A DNA stretch of 64,000 nt, from positions 124,001 to 188,000 of the forward strand of contig JAQUIJ010000007.1 in NCBI GenBank assembly GCA_028683385.1, in the 5' to 3' direction. Positions 6,816-15,574 of this stretch are shown piece after piece. This stretch comes from Prolixibacteraceae bacterium. Lineage in GTDB: Bacteria > Bacteroidota > Bacteroidia > Bacteroidales > Prolixibacteraceae. The number at the start of each line of letters is the position of its first letter. The stretch's first letter is position 1. The notes under the pieces are model-generated. The model was given only the letters and a program-made list of their open reading frames with translations, ran no database searches and was not told where the DNA came from. Position numbers and translations under genes: made by a program.

Positions 6816-7859
6816 ATGAAAATTGACAGTTTAAAAACCTATGAAGAAGTAGTTCAATATTTAATCAAAAGTCGGAGGACAAAACATCTTCTTCTTGGAA
6901 ACGGGTTTAGTATGTCCTATGATTCAGGCATTTTTTCATACAATGCTTTGAGTACATTTATTGACGAAACTTCCAATGAGTTACTTAAAAAGTTGTTTAG
7001 TACAATAAATACTAAAAACTTTGAATTAGTCATGCAACAACTTGACAATTTTGTTGAGATAGCAAGGATATTTAGTTCGGACACCCAATTGGTTGGAAAA
7101 ATAAAAGAGGCTAGCAATACTTTAAAGGACAGCTTAATTGAAGCTGTAAAGGAATTGCATCCAGAACATGTTTTTCTTGTCCCAGAAGAAAGAAGTAGAT
7201 CTTGTTTTAATTTCCTCAATGACTACCTTTCAAATAGTGGTAGTATCTTTTCCACAAATTATGATTTGCTATTGTATTGGGTTTTGATGAGAAATAAATC
7301 TGAGTTTGCAATTGATGGTTTTGGTAGAGACCTTGAGAATCCTGATGAAACAATAAAGGGAGATGACCCTGAATTTTCTGAATTAAGGTGGGGAAAATAT
7401 AAAAAGAAACAAACAGTTTTTTACTTGCATGGTACACTTCCAATCTTCGACACAGGAATAGACATAGTGAAGGAAGAATATGATTCTCAACATTATCTTT
7501 TACAGAAGATAAACGAACGAATGGAGAAAAGAGAGTATCCAATTTTTGTAACAGCAGGAGGAGCAAAAGAAAAATTGAACCACATAATGCACAACAAATA
7601 TTTGTCTAATTGTTACGACCAACTTTCAATTATTCAAGGTTCATTGGTTTCATTTGGATTCAATTTTGGGGAATATGATACGCATATAATTGACGCAATA
7701 AATAAAGCTGCGCTTTATGGTAAAAAATCAGGCGAAAAATTACATAGCATTTATATTGGGGTATATTCTGACTCTGATTTAGAACACATTAAGAGTATTG
7801 AGAATAAATTTAAATGTAAAGTAAATTTATATAATGCTAGGACCGTGAAAATTTGGTAA
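6816..7859 (+). CDS. SIR2-like / DUF4917 family protein, candidate defence effector
   Basis: 347 residues, cytosolic. Visible SIR2-like landmarks: a nucleotide-binding start HLLLGNGFSMSY (about 24-35), FSTNYD (145-150), YLHGTLPIFD in the middle and SFGFNFGEYDTHIIDAI near residue 280. This set matches the DUF4917/SIR2-like family. SIR2-like domains in several anti-phage systems cleave NAD+ upon infection; the present protein lacks other fused domains, so the role is inferred. It is the first gene of a two-gene cassette, with a small cysteine-containing protein 46 bases downstream. The gene is very AT-rich. Confidence 0.75.
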   Translation: MKIDSLKTYEEVVQYLIKSRRTKHLLLGNGFSMSYDSGIFSYNALSTFIDETSNELLKKLFSTINTKNFELVMQQLDNFVEIARIFSSDTQLVGKIKEASNTLKDSLIEAVKELHPEHVFLVPEERSRSCFNFLNDYLSNSGSIFSTNYDLLLYWVLMRNKSEFAIDGFGRDLENPDETIKGDDPEFSELRWGKYKKKQTVFYLHGTLPIFDTGIDIVKEEYDSQHYLLQKINERMEKREYPIFVTAGGAKEKLNHIMHNKYLSNCYDQLSIIQGSLVSFGFNFGEYDTHIIDAINKAALYGKKSGEKLHSIYIGVYSDSDLEHIKSIENKFKCKVNLYNARTVKIW

Positions 7860-7905
7860 GACAAAACGATTTATAATAGCAAAGAAGTCATTTAAAATTA
7901 ATCTT

Positions 7906-8154
7906 ATGGCAAAAGTAGTTTATACATTAAAAAGGAAAAGAAACACAAATGAATTACATCTTTTTGAAGCTTCTCAATCAGAGGACGATAAATGTACTCC
8001 AAAGAATAAGTCAATCTGTAATAAAATGAGTACAGACGAAAGTTCGGAAAATATTTTTGCTTGTCAGTCAGAAGATTATGCAAGAACAAGTTGTGCAAAT
8101 CAAGGAAGGAAAGTTTGTGGAATTTGCGTTAGTCATTTGTATGAAACTTACTAA
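7906..8154 (+). CDS. Cassette 6 small cysteine-containing protein
   Basis: 82 residues with a basic start (MAKVVYTLKRKRNTNELH) and seven or so residues spaced like metal ligands: two cysteines around KCTPKNKSIC, then ACQSEDYARTSC and KVCGICVSHLYE. This pattern suggests a small zinc-binding protein. It shares the cassette with the SIR2-like gene and probably its transcript. I do not recognise the family. Confidence 0.6.
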   Translation: MAKVVYTLKRKRNTNELHLFEASQSEDDKCTPKNKSICNKMSTDESSENIFACQSEDYARTSCANQGRKVCGICVSHLYETY

Positions 8155-8232
8155 TCTATAATTCCTTGGTGAATTCCAATTTTGACATTATCGTTATGTC
8201 AAAATTGAGATGGCAAAAATTGAAATGAAAAC

Positions 8233-8365
8233 GGCTTATAACTTCAGCTACCCGTCAAGTCCGGCAGCAGTGGTTTTCGGTGGGCATCTTTCCGCCCAAG
8301 CTGTTTCTCGGCTTGACAGGAAATCGCCCGCAGTCCGTCCCTGCGTGTAGCTTCCTACGTTACAA
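8233..8365 (+). other. attC site of cassette 6
   Basis: Opens GGCTTATAAC, a 10-nt complement of the cassette start GTTATAAGCC at 6789; closes G8359|TT. Main structural type. Confidence 0.88.
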
Positions 8366-8377
8366 GCAATTTTATAG

Positions 8378-9205
8378 ATGACAACAATGACGAGACATTT
8401 CTTAATTGCAATATTTTTTTTAGGACTTATTTCTTGTGGACAGCCACAGAAAAGTAACACTGTAAAGGTTAATGACGCATACAAACCAACCTATACCGTT
8501 TCTCAACTTATCGACAAATTAGAGCATACTTTTAGGCAAGAGCACCCAGACCGTTTCTACGATTTTTTTATTGACTGGAATAAGAATGTACAACCAAATT
8601 TTGACAATTTTATAAATCAAAATGACACAATTAATTCAGTATTCAGTGTTTACAAGGAATTTTATAAACCGCTTGATTTGTTAAAACTCGGAGAATGGGA
8701 ATGGGGAAATAAACTTAATTCGGAAAGCAAATATGTTGTTATTCAAAATAAAATATTCTTTTCTGTTCTCCCCGACAACAACTTTGAAGATTTTGACTGG
8801 GAAAAATCAAAAAAAGATTCATTAGTAAACTTCAGACCACCGATAAATTTAGACAAAAATAAAGTTCTTTATTTAACAGACGAATATGCTAAATCCATTA
8901 ATATGTTTTTAGGAACAGAATCAACACTACTTGGTGAAGGAAATATAATGAATCCATCCAGAGCAGAAGGAGAAAGTAAAAAACGCTATGACGTATTAAG
9001 AACATATATTCCAATACTTCACGGCCATAATGGAGGATACTGGCATCTTCAAACTCATCCTGACATCAGTATAGTAATTTTCAACAAAGACTTGACTAAA
9101 GCAAAAATTGATTTTAGGGTAGGTTATCAAGGAGGAGAAGCATTGCTTGAGAGAAACAATAATGAATGGATTATAAAAGAAAGTAAAGCAACATGGATAG
9201 AATAA
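8378..9205 (+). CDS. Cassette 7 lipoprotein of unknown function
   Basis: 275 residues. A lipoprotein signal is clear: hydrophobic run then LISC, with cysteine at about residue 21 (the ATG at 8387 is an equally good start). The mature part is rich in charged and aromatic residues (FDNFINQND, FEDFDWEKSKKDS) and ends with a GGYWHLQTHPDISI and KIDFRVGYQGGEALLE section that looks like a compact beta domain. It begins only 19 bases after the junction, so translation signals must lie in the attC or leader. Family not recognised. Confidence 0.7.
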   Translation: MTTMTRHFLIAIFFLGLISCGQPQKSNTVKVNDAYKPTYTVSQLIDKLEHTFRQEHPDRFYDFFIDWNKNVQPNFDNFINQNDTINSVFSVYKEFYKPLDLLKLGEWEWGNKLNSESKYVVIQNKIFFSVLPDNNFEDFDWEKSKKDSLVNFRPPINLDKNKVLYLTDEYAKSINMFLGTESTLLGEGNIMNPSRAEGESKKRYDVLRTYIPILHGHNGGYWHLQTHPDISIVIFNKDLTKAKIDFRVGYQGGEALLERNNNEWIIKESKATWIE

Positions 9206-9209
9206 AAAC

Positions 9210-9342
9210 TGCTTGTAACTTCAGCTACCCGTCAAGTGCGGCAGCAGTGGTTTTCGGTGTGCATCTTTCCGCTCGTGCCGTTTTTCGGTTTGACAGGAAA
9301 TCGCCCGCAATCCGCCCCTGCGTGTAGCTTCCTACGTTAGCA
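9210..9342 (+). other. attC site of cassette 7
   Basis: Opens TGCTTGTAAC, a 10-nt complement of the cassette start GTTACAAGCA at 8359; closes G9336|TT. Main type with a small centre change (GGTGTGCATC, GTGCCG). Confidence 0.88.
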
Positions 9343-9353
9343 CCAATTATACA

Positions 9354-10112
9354 ATGAAGACACGAATATTGATATTGATAATCTTTTTGACGACTGCAAA
9401 TAAAATATTTGCTGACGCAATTTCGTATGCTTTATCCCCAACAATTAGAGTTGAGTCAAAAAAATATATCGTTACACATTTTCATGATTGGTCTCGTTCG
9501 ACAAACGAAGCCAGATTCAAAATGATAAGCACGGACCAAAATCCATTCACATCGGACAACAACTATGCTTATATTGAGTGTAAAGAAAAATCTACTGGAA
9601 AGGTAATTTTCAAAAAACCATGTTCTGCCTTATCTAGGATCGAGATTTCTAAAGATGAAAAATATATAATTGGGATTTCCAAGATAATGTTGTGGAATCC
9701 TTACCAGATGGTTATCTACTCTACAAATGGAGAGTTAATAAAAAAAAGACATATTGCTAGTCAGGAGGCAAAATTGACAAAAGATAAAATGGAAGAGTTT
9801 AAACGCAAATATCCGAAACAATATACGTTCTTATATTCTCAAGGTCGTATTTATATATATAATACATTTTTTTATATTGACTTTGCAAGTATGAGCATGC
9901 CGGAAAAACTTGGTAAGGCTTGGGGCTATTTATTTGATTTTATCACGAATAATCACCTTTCAAATAGTTTTTCCGAGTCCGTGACAAATTGGGTCTTCTG
10001 GTTTTACGAAGCAAATCCTGACATAATTTTTAACTATTCCGAATCTGGATTAACTTCGATTAGTTTATTAGATCCAAAACAAAAACGAATAGAAATTAAA
10101 ATAAATGAATAA
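9354..10112 (+). CDS. Cassette 8 secreted protein of unknown function
   Basis: 252 residues with an N-terminal signal peptide (MKTRILILIIFLTTANKIFA). The mature chain shows an ECKEKSTGKVIFKKPC segment, then SRIEISKDEKYIIGISKIMLWN, which resembles one blade of a WD40/PQQ-like repeat (a KYIIGIS strand followed by MVIYSTNGELI). It contains two cysteines near residues 82 and 97 that could pair. The ATG lies 18 bases after the junction. Family not recognised; a periplasmic or exported sensor-like role is only a guess. Confidence 0.7.
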   Translation: MKTRILILIIFLTTANKIFADAISYALSPTIRVESKKYIVTHFHDWSRSTNEARFKMISTDQNPFTSDNNYAYIECKEKSTGKVIFKKPCSALSRIEISKDEKYIIGISKIMLWNPYQMVIYSTNGELIKKRHIASQEAKLTKDKMEEFKRKYPKQYTFLYSQGRIYIYNTFFYIDFASMSMPEKLGKAWGYLFDFITNNHLSNSFSESVTNWVFWFYEANPDIIFNYSESGLTSISLLDPKQKRIEIKINE

Positions 10113-10113
10113 C

Positions 10114-10246
10114 TGGTGCTAACATCAGCTACCCGTCAAGTTCGGCAGCGGTGGTTTTCGGTGGGCATCTTTCCGCCCGGGCTGCTTTTCGGCTTGACAG
10201 GAAATCGCCCGCAGTCCGCCCCTGCGTGTAGCTTCCTACGTTGTGC
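10114..10246 (+). other. attC site of cassette 8
   Basis: Opens TGGTGCTAAC, a 10-nt complement of the cassette start GTTAGCACCA at 9336; closes G10240|TT. Main type. It begins two bases after the stop of the cassette 8 gene. Confidence 0.88.
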
Positions 10247-10280
10247 GTCATGTTAAACTGTACTACACAATAAAGACTAA

Positions 10281-11810
10281 ATGAGAATTGAAGAACATAT
10301 AAGAGATTATTTAGCCGACAATCTTGACTTTATTTCGGGAGATTTAAAATTAATCCAAAAAGAATTTTACTTACCTGCCATTATTGGAGCCAAAGGATAT
10401 ATTGACATTCTTGCCAAAGACAACTTCAACAACTTTGTAATAATTGAGATAAAACGTTCAGAACAAGCTGCTAGACAAACAATAAACGAACTACTCAAAT
10501 ATCAAGGATTAATAAAGCAGTTGTATAAAGCGCAGGAGAGCGAAATAAAACTAATCATAATTTCAACAGTATGGAATGAACTTATTGTTCCCTTTTCAGA
10601 AATTTATGATTATGTGTTTATCTCAGGGTATAAACTAAAAATAAACTCTCAAAATATCCCTCAATCGATAAGTCCAGTAACCCCAATTGAGCCAAATACT
10701 CTTGAACGAAAAATATCACCATTACAAACTGTTGAGCTCTTTTATACGGAAGCAAAAAGGGATTTTTTTTTACAAATTATAAAATCCAAATTACTCGAAA
10801 TAGGCATAGATGATTTTGTTTTAGTAAAGCTAAATAGCAATGGTTCAAATCAAAGAATTGTTTTCCCATTTGCTTTATATTTCGCATTCCAAAGACAAAC
10901 CATGTCAAAGAATTATGAAATATTACCAGACCTAGATGAAGAAATTAATGAAATTGAGTTTGACGATGAAGACCACAAACTTAGATATATCGATGAACTC
11001 ATCTACATTAAAATTGATGTTTATAAAGACCATGACTCAATGGAGTCCTCTGATCCAGTTAAATTCACATCTATTATAAATAGTGGTCAATGGGATATCG
11101 CTGAAATTGATAAAAATGGAATTTTCTCAAATGACCCCAGAATTTCTGATGAGCAAATTTTGAATGAGATTAAAGGATTTGACGGAGAAAATGAAGTAAG
11201 ATATTTGGATTTTACAGACTCGAAAAATTCAAAGAAACTTGAGAAAATTCAGAATAATCTTAAAAAAAGTCTCCAATGGAATAAACCGCTCCAAAAACAT
11301 ATAAACCAAATTTTCAGATCTACCATTGTACAAGGCAGTACATTTAAAATAGCTGTTGAAATTTTTTATCCCCGGTCTCTATTTGATGCTGTTTGGAGGT
11401 TTTATGCAACCAAAAATCCTGGATATATGCCCATTTATAATATAATAATCATCTTTAATGATTCAAATCGAATTTACCGTTACAGCGGAGAATTAGCTTG
11501 GAACGGGAAAGTTGTAAAAAGTGACAAAGTGTTTGATAAAATTACGGAAGATGACCAATTTTTTACATTTATGGAATGTGTAATTGGATCATACGATAAT
11601 CAATTATTAAAGCTCATGAATTTAAAATTTGTAAATAATAGGGATGAAATATCAAGTGCAAAAATCACAAAAAGTGAGCAAATTAAATTACGGAAAGGTG
11701 AATTCATTTCGGATAGTGAAGAATATCAGGATTTTGAGTCATATTTTACATCAAATAAAGAATTAATGAGCGGAATAACATATTTGTATAAACAATTTAC
11801 TAATAATTAA
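10281..11810 (+). CDS. PD-(D/E)XK nuclease-like protein, NucS/DUF91-type N-terminus
   Basis: 509 residues. The N-terminal ~120 residues carry a restriction-endonuclease-like core: D42 in GYIDILAKD, then E56-I-K58 in FVIIEIKRS, followed by a helix TINELLKYQGLIKQ. This arrangement fits NucS/DUF91-type PD-(D/E)XK nucleases. The remaining ~380 residues are not recognised; they include an acidic stretch (PDLDEEINEIEFDDED) and a domain with VEIFYPRSLFDAVWRFYATKNP. A DNA-cleaving defence or repair role is plausible from the fold, while the target and partners are unknown. It is the sole gene of cassette 9. Confidence 0.75.
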   Translation: MRIEEHIRDYLADNLDFISGDLKLIQKEFYLPAIIGAKGYIDILAKDNFNNFVIIEIKRSEQAARQTINELLKYQGLIKQLYKAQESEIKLIIISTVWNELIVPFSEIYDYVFISGYKLKINSQNIPQSISPVTPIEPNTLERKISPLQTVELFYTEAKRDFFLQIIKSKLLEIGIDDFVLVKLNSNGSNQRIVFPFALYFAFQRQTMSKNYEILPDLDEEINEIEFDDEDHKLRYIDELIYIKIDVYKDHDSMESSDPVKFTSIINSGQWDIAEIDKNGIFSNDPRISDEQILNEIKGFDGENEVRYLDFTDSKNSKKLEKIQNNLKKSLQWNKPLQKHINQIFRSTIVQGSTFKIAVEIFYPRSLFDAVWRFYATKNPGYMPIYNIIIIFNDSNRIYRYSGELAWNGKVVKSDKVFDKITEDDQFFTFMECVIGSYDNQLLKLMNLKFVNNRDEISSAKITKSEQIKLRKGEFISDSEEYQDFESYFTSNKELMSGITYLYKQFTNN

Positions 11811-11817
11811 AACACGA

Positions 11818-11949
11818 ACGCACAACTTCAGCTACCCGTCAAGCGCGGCAGCAGTGGTTTTCGGTGGGCATCTTTCCGCCCGGGCTGCTTTTCGGCTTGA
11901 CAGGAAATCGCCCGCAGTCCGCCCCTGCGTGTAGCTTCCTACGTTAGCG
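11818..11949 (+). other. attC site of cassette 9
   Basis: Opens ACGCACAAC, the complement of the cassette start GTTGTGCGT at 10240; closes G11943|TT. Main type. The six bases before (CACGA) match those before attC of cassettes 1 and 15. Confidence 0.88.
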
Positions 11950-12008
11950 GTAAATGTGAGTACAAGACAAACAAATTTTGAAAAACGATTTATAATTGAT
12001 ATTAATTC

Positions 12009-12896
12009 ATGAAAAACATCTTAACATTTCTAGTATTTTTTCTGTTCATTTTTCAAGTGCAAGCACAAACCAGAGAAATTAAATTCAGTAATCTCGATAT
12101 CCCCTCATTAATTGAAATTGCTAAAACTTCCAATAAGTTGATTTTTATTGATGTTACAGCAACGTGGTGTAAACCATGTAAAGAAATGGAAATAACTACA
12201 TTTAAAGATTCAGCAGTTTCGGCTTTTTACAACAAGAGTTTTATGTGTAAGAAAGTATATTTAGACAGGGATTCAATTTACAATGACAGTATAAGTCAAA
12301 AAATTAGAAATAAGACAACAGGAGTCCCTCGTTTTTACTTCTTAGCCTTAAATGGGAATACAATCCATATGAATGGAGGTTTAAAAACAAGTATTGAATT
12401 TCTTAAAATGGGTGAAAAAGCAATTGCATCTCGAAATATTCAAAGTATAGTTGAGAAAATGTCGAAGCAATATGCTGATAACAAGAATGTTAAATCTTTT
12501 CTCAAGGAATACATGATATTACGGAATAAAGTAGATTTAGATAACTCCGTTATTCTCGGGGACTTTCTTCAGCTTCTGTCAGAAGATGAATGCTTAAATG
12601 ACAGTATCATTAATATCATAATACAAAATGAAGGTTGTATTTTCGGGAAAGGTTATTCAATAATATCTAATGAACAAAACAGAGTATTTGTTCAAAAAAA
12701 ATCCACTAATCAAATGATTGGATATAATATGTATAAAGCCTCACTGGATATAATTTCGAAAAACATGCATGAATCCATAAATACTAAAAACAGAGAATTA
12801 CTAGAAAAATGTATGTCCGAAAATCTTAGAGTAAGGCAAGACAAGGATAACGCAAAAAAGATAAACGAATTTGTAGTGAAAGAATTTTTAAAATAA
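12009..12896 (+). CDS. Secreted thioredoxin-like protein
   Basis: 295 residues with a signal peptide (MKNILTFLVFFLFIFQVQAQ). A thioredoxin-fold domain follows: FIDVTATWCKPCKEM with active-site C54 and C57, and a GVPRFYFL segment carrying the cis-proline expected of the fold. Family role: periplasmic thiol-disulfide exchange. The C-terminal ~150 residues are not recognised and contain further cysteines (DECLN, NEGCIFG). It is the only gene of cassette 10, with a 65-base leader and a 13-base gap to the attC. Confidence 0.8.
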   Translation: MKNILTFLVFFLFIFQVQAQTREIKFSNLDIPSLIEIAKTSNKLIFIDVTATWCKPCKEMEITTFKDSAVSAFYNKSFMCKKVYLDRDSIYNDSISQKIRNKTTGVPRFYFLALNGNTIHMNGGLKTSIEFLKMGEKAIASRNIQSIVEKMSKQYADNKNVKSFLKEYMILRNKVDLDNSVILGDFLQLLSEDECLNDSIINIIIQNEGCIFGKGYSIISNEQNRVFVQKKSTNQMIGYNMYKASLDIISKNMHESINTKNRELLEKCMSENLRVRQDKDNAKKINEFVVKEFLK

Positions 12897-12909
12897 AATC
12901 AAGAACATC

Positions 12910-13043
12910 TACCGCTAACAGCAAAATACCCGCAAGCCGGGGGTTTCAGCTTCGTTGACAGGAAGTTAGTAATTTGAAAAGCAACTCTCGTAGGAAGTTC
13001 ATCGGTTAACTCCCGCCCTGCGTGTATTTGCGGAACGTTGTAG
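12910..13043 (+). other. attC site of cassette 10 with compensated inner arms
   Basis: Opens TACCGCTAAC (complement of GTTAGCGGTA at 11943) and closes G13037|TT. Inner arms are not AGCTAC/GTAGCT but GCAAAATAC/GTATTTGC, which still pair with one bulged A. The centre is of the TTCGTTGACAGGAA type. Confidence 0.83.
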
Positions 13044-13712
13044 CCAATTGTAATCGCTACTCGAAACGGTATCTGGTTTCTATAAAATCTTAAACTGACT
13101 GTTTTCCAGTTTGAGAGATTTTCGGGGTTTGACAGGTTTTTAGAGTTTTTTGGTTCTGGCAGGTTGAGAGATTTTGGGGGGTGCGACAGAGCCAAGTTTT
13201 TTGAGAGATTTTTAATAGGGGTTTTTAGGGGTTTTGGGGGTTGACAGAGGTGAGCTATTTGAAAGGTTTTTAGGAGTGTTTGGAGTGTTTAAGTTATTGG
13301 AGTCGAGTTGTTGGAGTGACAAGTCATTGGAGTGTACAAGTTTCGTTTCATTGACAGTCAAGCCCAATTTGAAACAGATTTTATCGGTGACACATTTTCA
13401 CCATTTGACACGGAATCGGATTTTAAAATATAGACGGAGATGGAAAAGCAGGGAAAATATGGAATTTACGAATCGACACTTTTGTGCCTGGACAGAACGG
13501 TTTTTACCGTTTGATTGGGACTGAAGTGGCGAAGCGACTCCGCTGGTGGAAAAGAAATGAAAAAGAAAAGAAAAAAAGAACAACTAGGCTACAACATCAG
13601 CTACCCGTCAAGCGCGGCAGCAATGGTTTTCGGTGGGCATCTTTCCGCTCAAGCAGTTTTTCGGCTTGACAGGAAATCGCCCTCAATCCGCCCCTGCGTG
13701 TAGCTTCCTACG
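13038..13712 (+). other. Cassette 11: second copy of the non-coding cassette
   Basis: Same 675 bases as cassette 2 (4141-4815), with the same TTGGAGT tandem units (from 13280) and no convincing gene. Retention of two identical copies says only that duplication was recent. Confidence 0.6.
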
Positions 13713-13718
13713 TTATGG
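13587..13718 (+). other. attC site of cassette 11
   Basis: Copy of the attC at 4690-4821; opens GGCTACAAC, closes G13712|TT. Confidence 0.88.
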
Positions 13719-13741
13719 GCAATGTAAACAGACATTCGACA

Positions 13742-14242
13742 ATGGCAACATTTAATGACATAGAAGAAGTATTTCATCGACTTGACTGGTCTATCCTTCA
13801 AAATGGATGGATAAGTTTATATTGGAAAAAGTCGATTTTGGCGAAAGATATAGAGTGGTTTGAGAAGGAGAATTACAATATCGTGGAATTCGACTGTAAA
13901 TCGTGGACAGACATTGCCGAAATGCACGGACAACTCCAACAAAAGTTGAATTTTCCAGACCATTACGGGAAGAATTTTGACGCTTTAAACGATTGTTTGT
14001 CAGACATCGAGATTAATGGGACTGGACAAATTGTAGTTTTTAATCACTTGGACAGCATCGACATAAAGACAATTCATATTCTGCTAGACGTATTTGCCGA
14101 CAATTCGAGGAAACATATCCTCTTTGGAGAAAGACTCATTGTTCTAGCGCAAGTGGACAGTCCAGATTTTAAAATTGACCCAGTTGGTGCGACAAAAGTT
14201 AGCTGGAACAAACAGGAATGGTTAGATTCAAAACGACGATGA
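13742..14242 (+). CDS. Barstar-family protein, copy 2
   Basis: Encodes the same 166 residues as 4845-5345, including the YGKNFDALNDCLSD core. As in copy 1, an upstream in-frame ATG at 13715 falls inside the attC arm and the internal ATG is preferred. Gene dosage of an RNase inhibitor within one array is notable because no barnase-like gene is seen anywhere in the window. It may guard against incoming toxins or regulate an unlinked RNase. Confidence 0.85.
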   Translation: MATFNDIEEVFHRLDWSILQNGWISLYWKKSILAKDIEWFEKENYNIVEFDCKSWTDIAEMHGQLQQKLNFPDHYGKNFDALNDCLSDIEINGTGQIVVFNHLDSIDIKTIHILLDVFADNSRKHILFGERLIVLAQVDSPDFKIDPVGATKVSWNKQEWLDSKRR

Positions 14243-14253
14243 AAATGAACACA

Positions 14254-14385
14254 GCCCATAACTTCAGCTACCCGTCAAGGTCGGCAGCGGTGGTTTTCGG
14301 TGGGCATCTTTCCGCCCAAGCAGCTTTTCGGCTTGACAGGAAATCGCCCGCAGTCCGCCCCTGCGTGTAGCTTCCTACGTTAGCG
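14254..14385 (+). other. attC site of cassette 12
   Basis: Copy of the attC at 5357-5488; opens GCCCATAAC, closes G14379|TT. The following cassette start differs (GTTAGCGGT rather than GTTAGCAGT). Confidence 0.88.
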
Positions 14386-14461
14386 GTAATTTTAAGTGCG
14401 ACAGACTCATTGTGAAACTTTTTACTTGTTGAGAATAGCTGAAAATCAAAAAACAAAAAAT

Positions 14462-15067
14462 ATGCTTTACTACAATCCAAATATTAGGAGAAAGACTACT
14501 TATAAAATACCAGTAATCTTTGACGAAGAACAAATAGAAAAGAAGGAGTTGCATTCATTTTCCATTTTTACCGAAGACTTCAAAGAGAAAGAAATTGTCT
14601 TTAATGAAAAAAAGATAAATGTCTATGAATACAATCCCAAAAATAACTTTTTAGACTCTTTGAAAGTTTTTAATGAAAATAATGAGATGATCAAAAGATA
14701 TTATTTTGACATTGTAGATAAAGAAGATTCCCACTTTGTTGATAGAAAAGATTCTATAATTCTTGAATTTAGGGAGTCATTATATCAAAGAAACCGTAAT
14801 GTCTGCTATGGTTACCTTGAATTAAAAGATGATAATCAAGTATATCACTACAAGCTCTCATTTCATAGAGTTGATAGTTTCTTGGGATATAAAGTGAAAG
14901 TGAAATTATTCAAAAATGAAGAAGGTGATTTTATAAGAGAAGAATTTTATAATTCAAAAAATGATCTTCTTCAATTTGTACTGGAAAACAAATACGAATA
15001 TATTGAGACTGATTTGGAAAAAAGAGCTCAATTTATTTTACAGAATGGTTGGGATTTAGAATTCTAG
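14462..15067 (+). CDS. Cassette 13 first gene, unknown charged protein
   Basis: 201 residues from MLYYNPNIRRKTTYKIP; an upstream in-frame ATG at 14396 would add a leader-derived tail and is less likely. Highly charged, no signal peptide, many beta-type stretches (FEFRESL-like and YGYLELKDDNQVYHYKLSF). The end reads EKRAQFILQNGWDLEF. It heads a three-gene cassette followed by two short related proteins. Family not recognised; the context of small co-encoded cytosolic proteins suggests polymorphic-toxin/immunity or defence cargo, without proof. Confidence 0.6.
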   Translation: MLYYNPNIRRKTTYKIPVIFDEEQIEKKELHSFSIFTEDFKEKEIVFNEKKINVYEYNPKNNFLDSLKVFNENNEMIKRYYFDIVDKEDSHFVDRKDSIILEFRESLYQRNRNVCYGYLELKDDNQVYHYKLSFHRVDSFLGYKVKVKLFKNEEGDFIREEFYNSKNDLLQFVLENKYEYIETDLEKRAQFILQNGWDLEF

Positions 15068-15105
15068 TCAATAAACAATAATCAACTAATAATCAAACTC
15101 ATATA

Positions 15106-15543
15106 ATGAAACAGAAAATCTTTAACAGAGAAGAATCGTATCAACTTTTTGTTAAATCTAGAAAAGTAGTATTAGAGGAAGAAACTGATTTAATTACCGA
15201 CACTTCTTCAAAATTTGGAATAAATGTAGTTGAAACTGGCAATTTTCATTTAATGATATCAACTGAGTTGACTGAAGAAATTATTGGTCTTAGTAATGAC
15301 AAAGAAAAGAAACGCCCTGTATTGTTGAAATTTACCAGAGAAGAAGTAAAATCTAACGAAAAATATTTAGTGTTTTCAGGAATTGATGGTATGCTTGAAG
15401 TTTCAATTTCTCTTGAGATATATTTAGTAAAAACAGTAATTATGCGTTTTCTCATAAATTTAGCAGCATCTAGAAGAGATAATTTTTCCGTTCTTAATTT
15501 TATGAAGGTTAGGGGACTAGATTTTCTGGAATATCTGGAATAA
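15106..15543 (+). CDS. Cassette 13 second gene, immunity-like protein (paralogue of the next)
   Basis: 145 residues, cytosolic. It shares the layout of the following gene: an N-terminal N-x-E-E/H-S motif (FNREESYQLF), a central YLVFSGIDGM motif, and a C-terminal block VKTVIMRFLINLA then GLDFLEYLE. The matching parts downstream are YVIFSGWGD, PKTIVTQILFSLM and GINWLE. This makes the two distant paralogues. Gap to the previous gene is 38 bases and to the next 31, so one transcript is likely. Function unknown. Confidence 0.6.
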   Translation: MKQKIFNREESYQLFVKSRKVVLEEETDLITDTSSKFGINVVETGNFHLMISTELTEEIIGLSNDKEKKRPVLLKFTREEVKSNEKYLVFSGIDGMLEVSISLEIYLVKTVIMRFLINLAASRRDNFSVLNFMKVRGLDFLEYLE

Positions 15544-15574
15544 TATTTACAAATAATTGTTTAAAACTATTGAT

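Larger units (their letters stand above)
13038..14385 (+). repeat. Second copy of the two-cassette block (cassettes 11-12)
   Basis: This block repeats 4141-5488 at an offset of exactly 8897 bases. The encoded frames are identical and the stretches I compared by eye are identical. Identity starts and stops at the G|TT junctions (4140/13037 and 5482/14379); bases diverge a few positions past each. This fits site-specific cassette movement rather than general recombination. Contents: the non-coding cassette and the barstar cassette, in the same order. Confidence 0.9.

Noticed and set aside
8248-8484. Minus-strand frames ending in ...NVGSYTQGRTAGDFLS (also 14268-14480, 19159-19356)
   Set aside because: These residues are the reverse translation of the attC itself and recur at every site; they are shadows.
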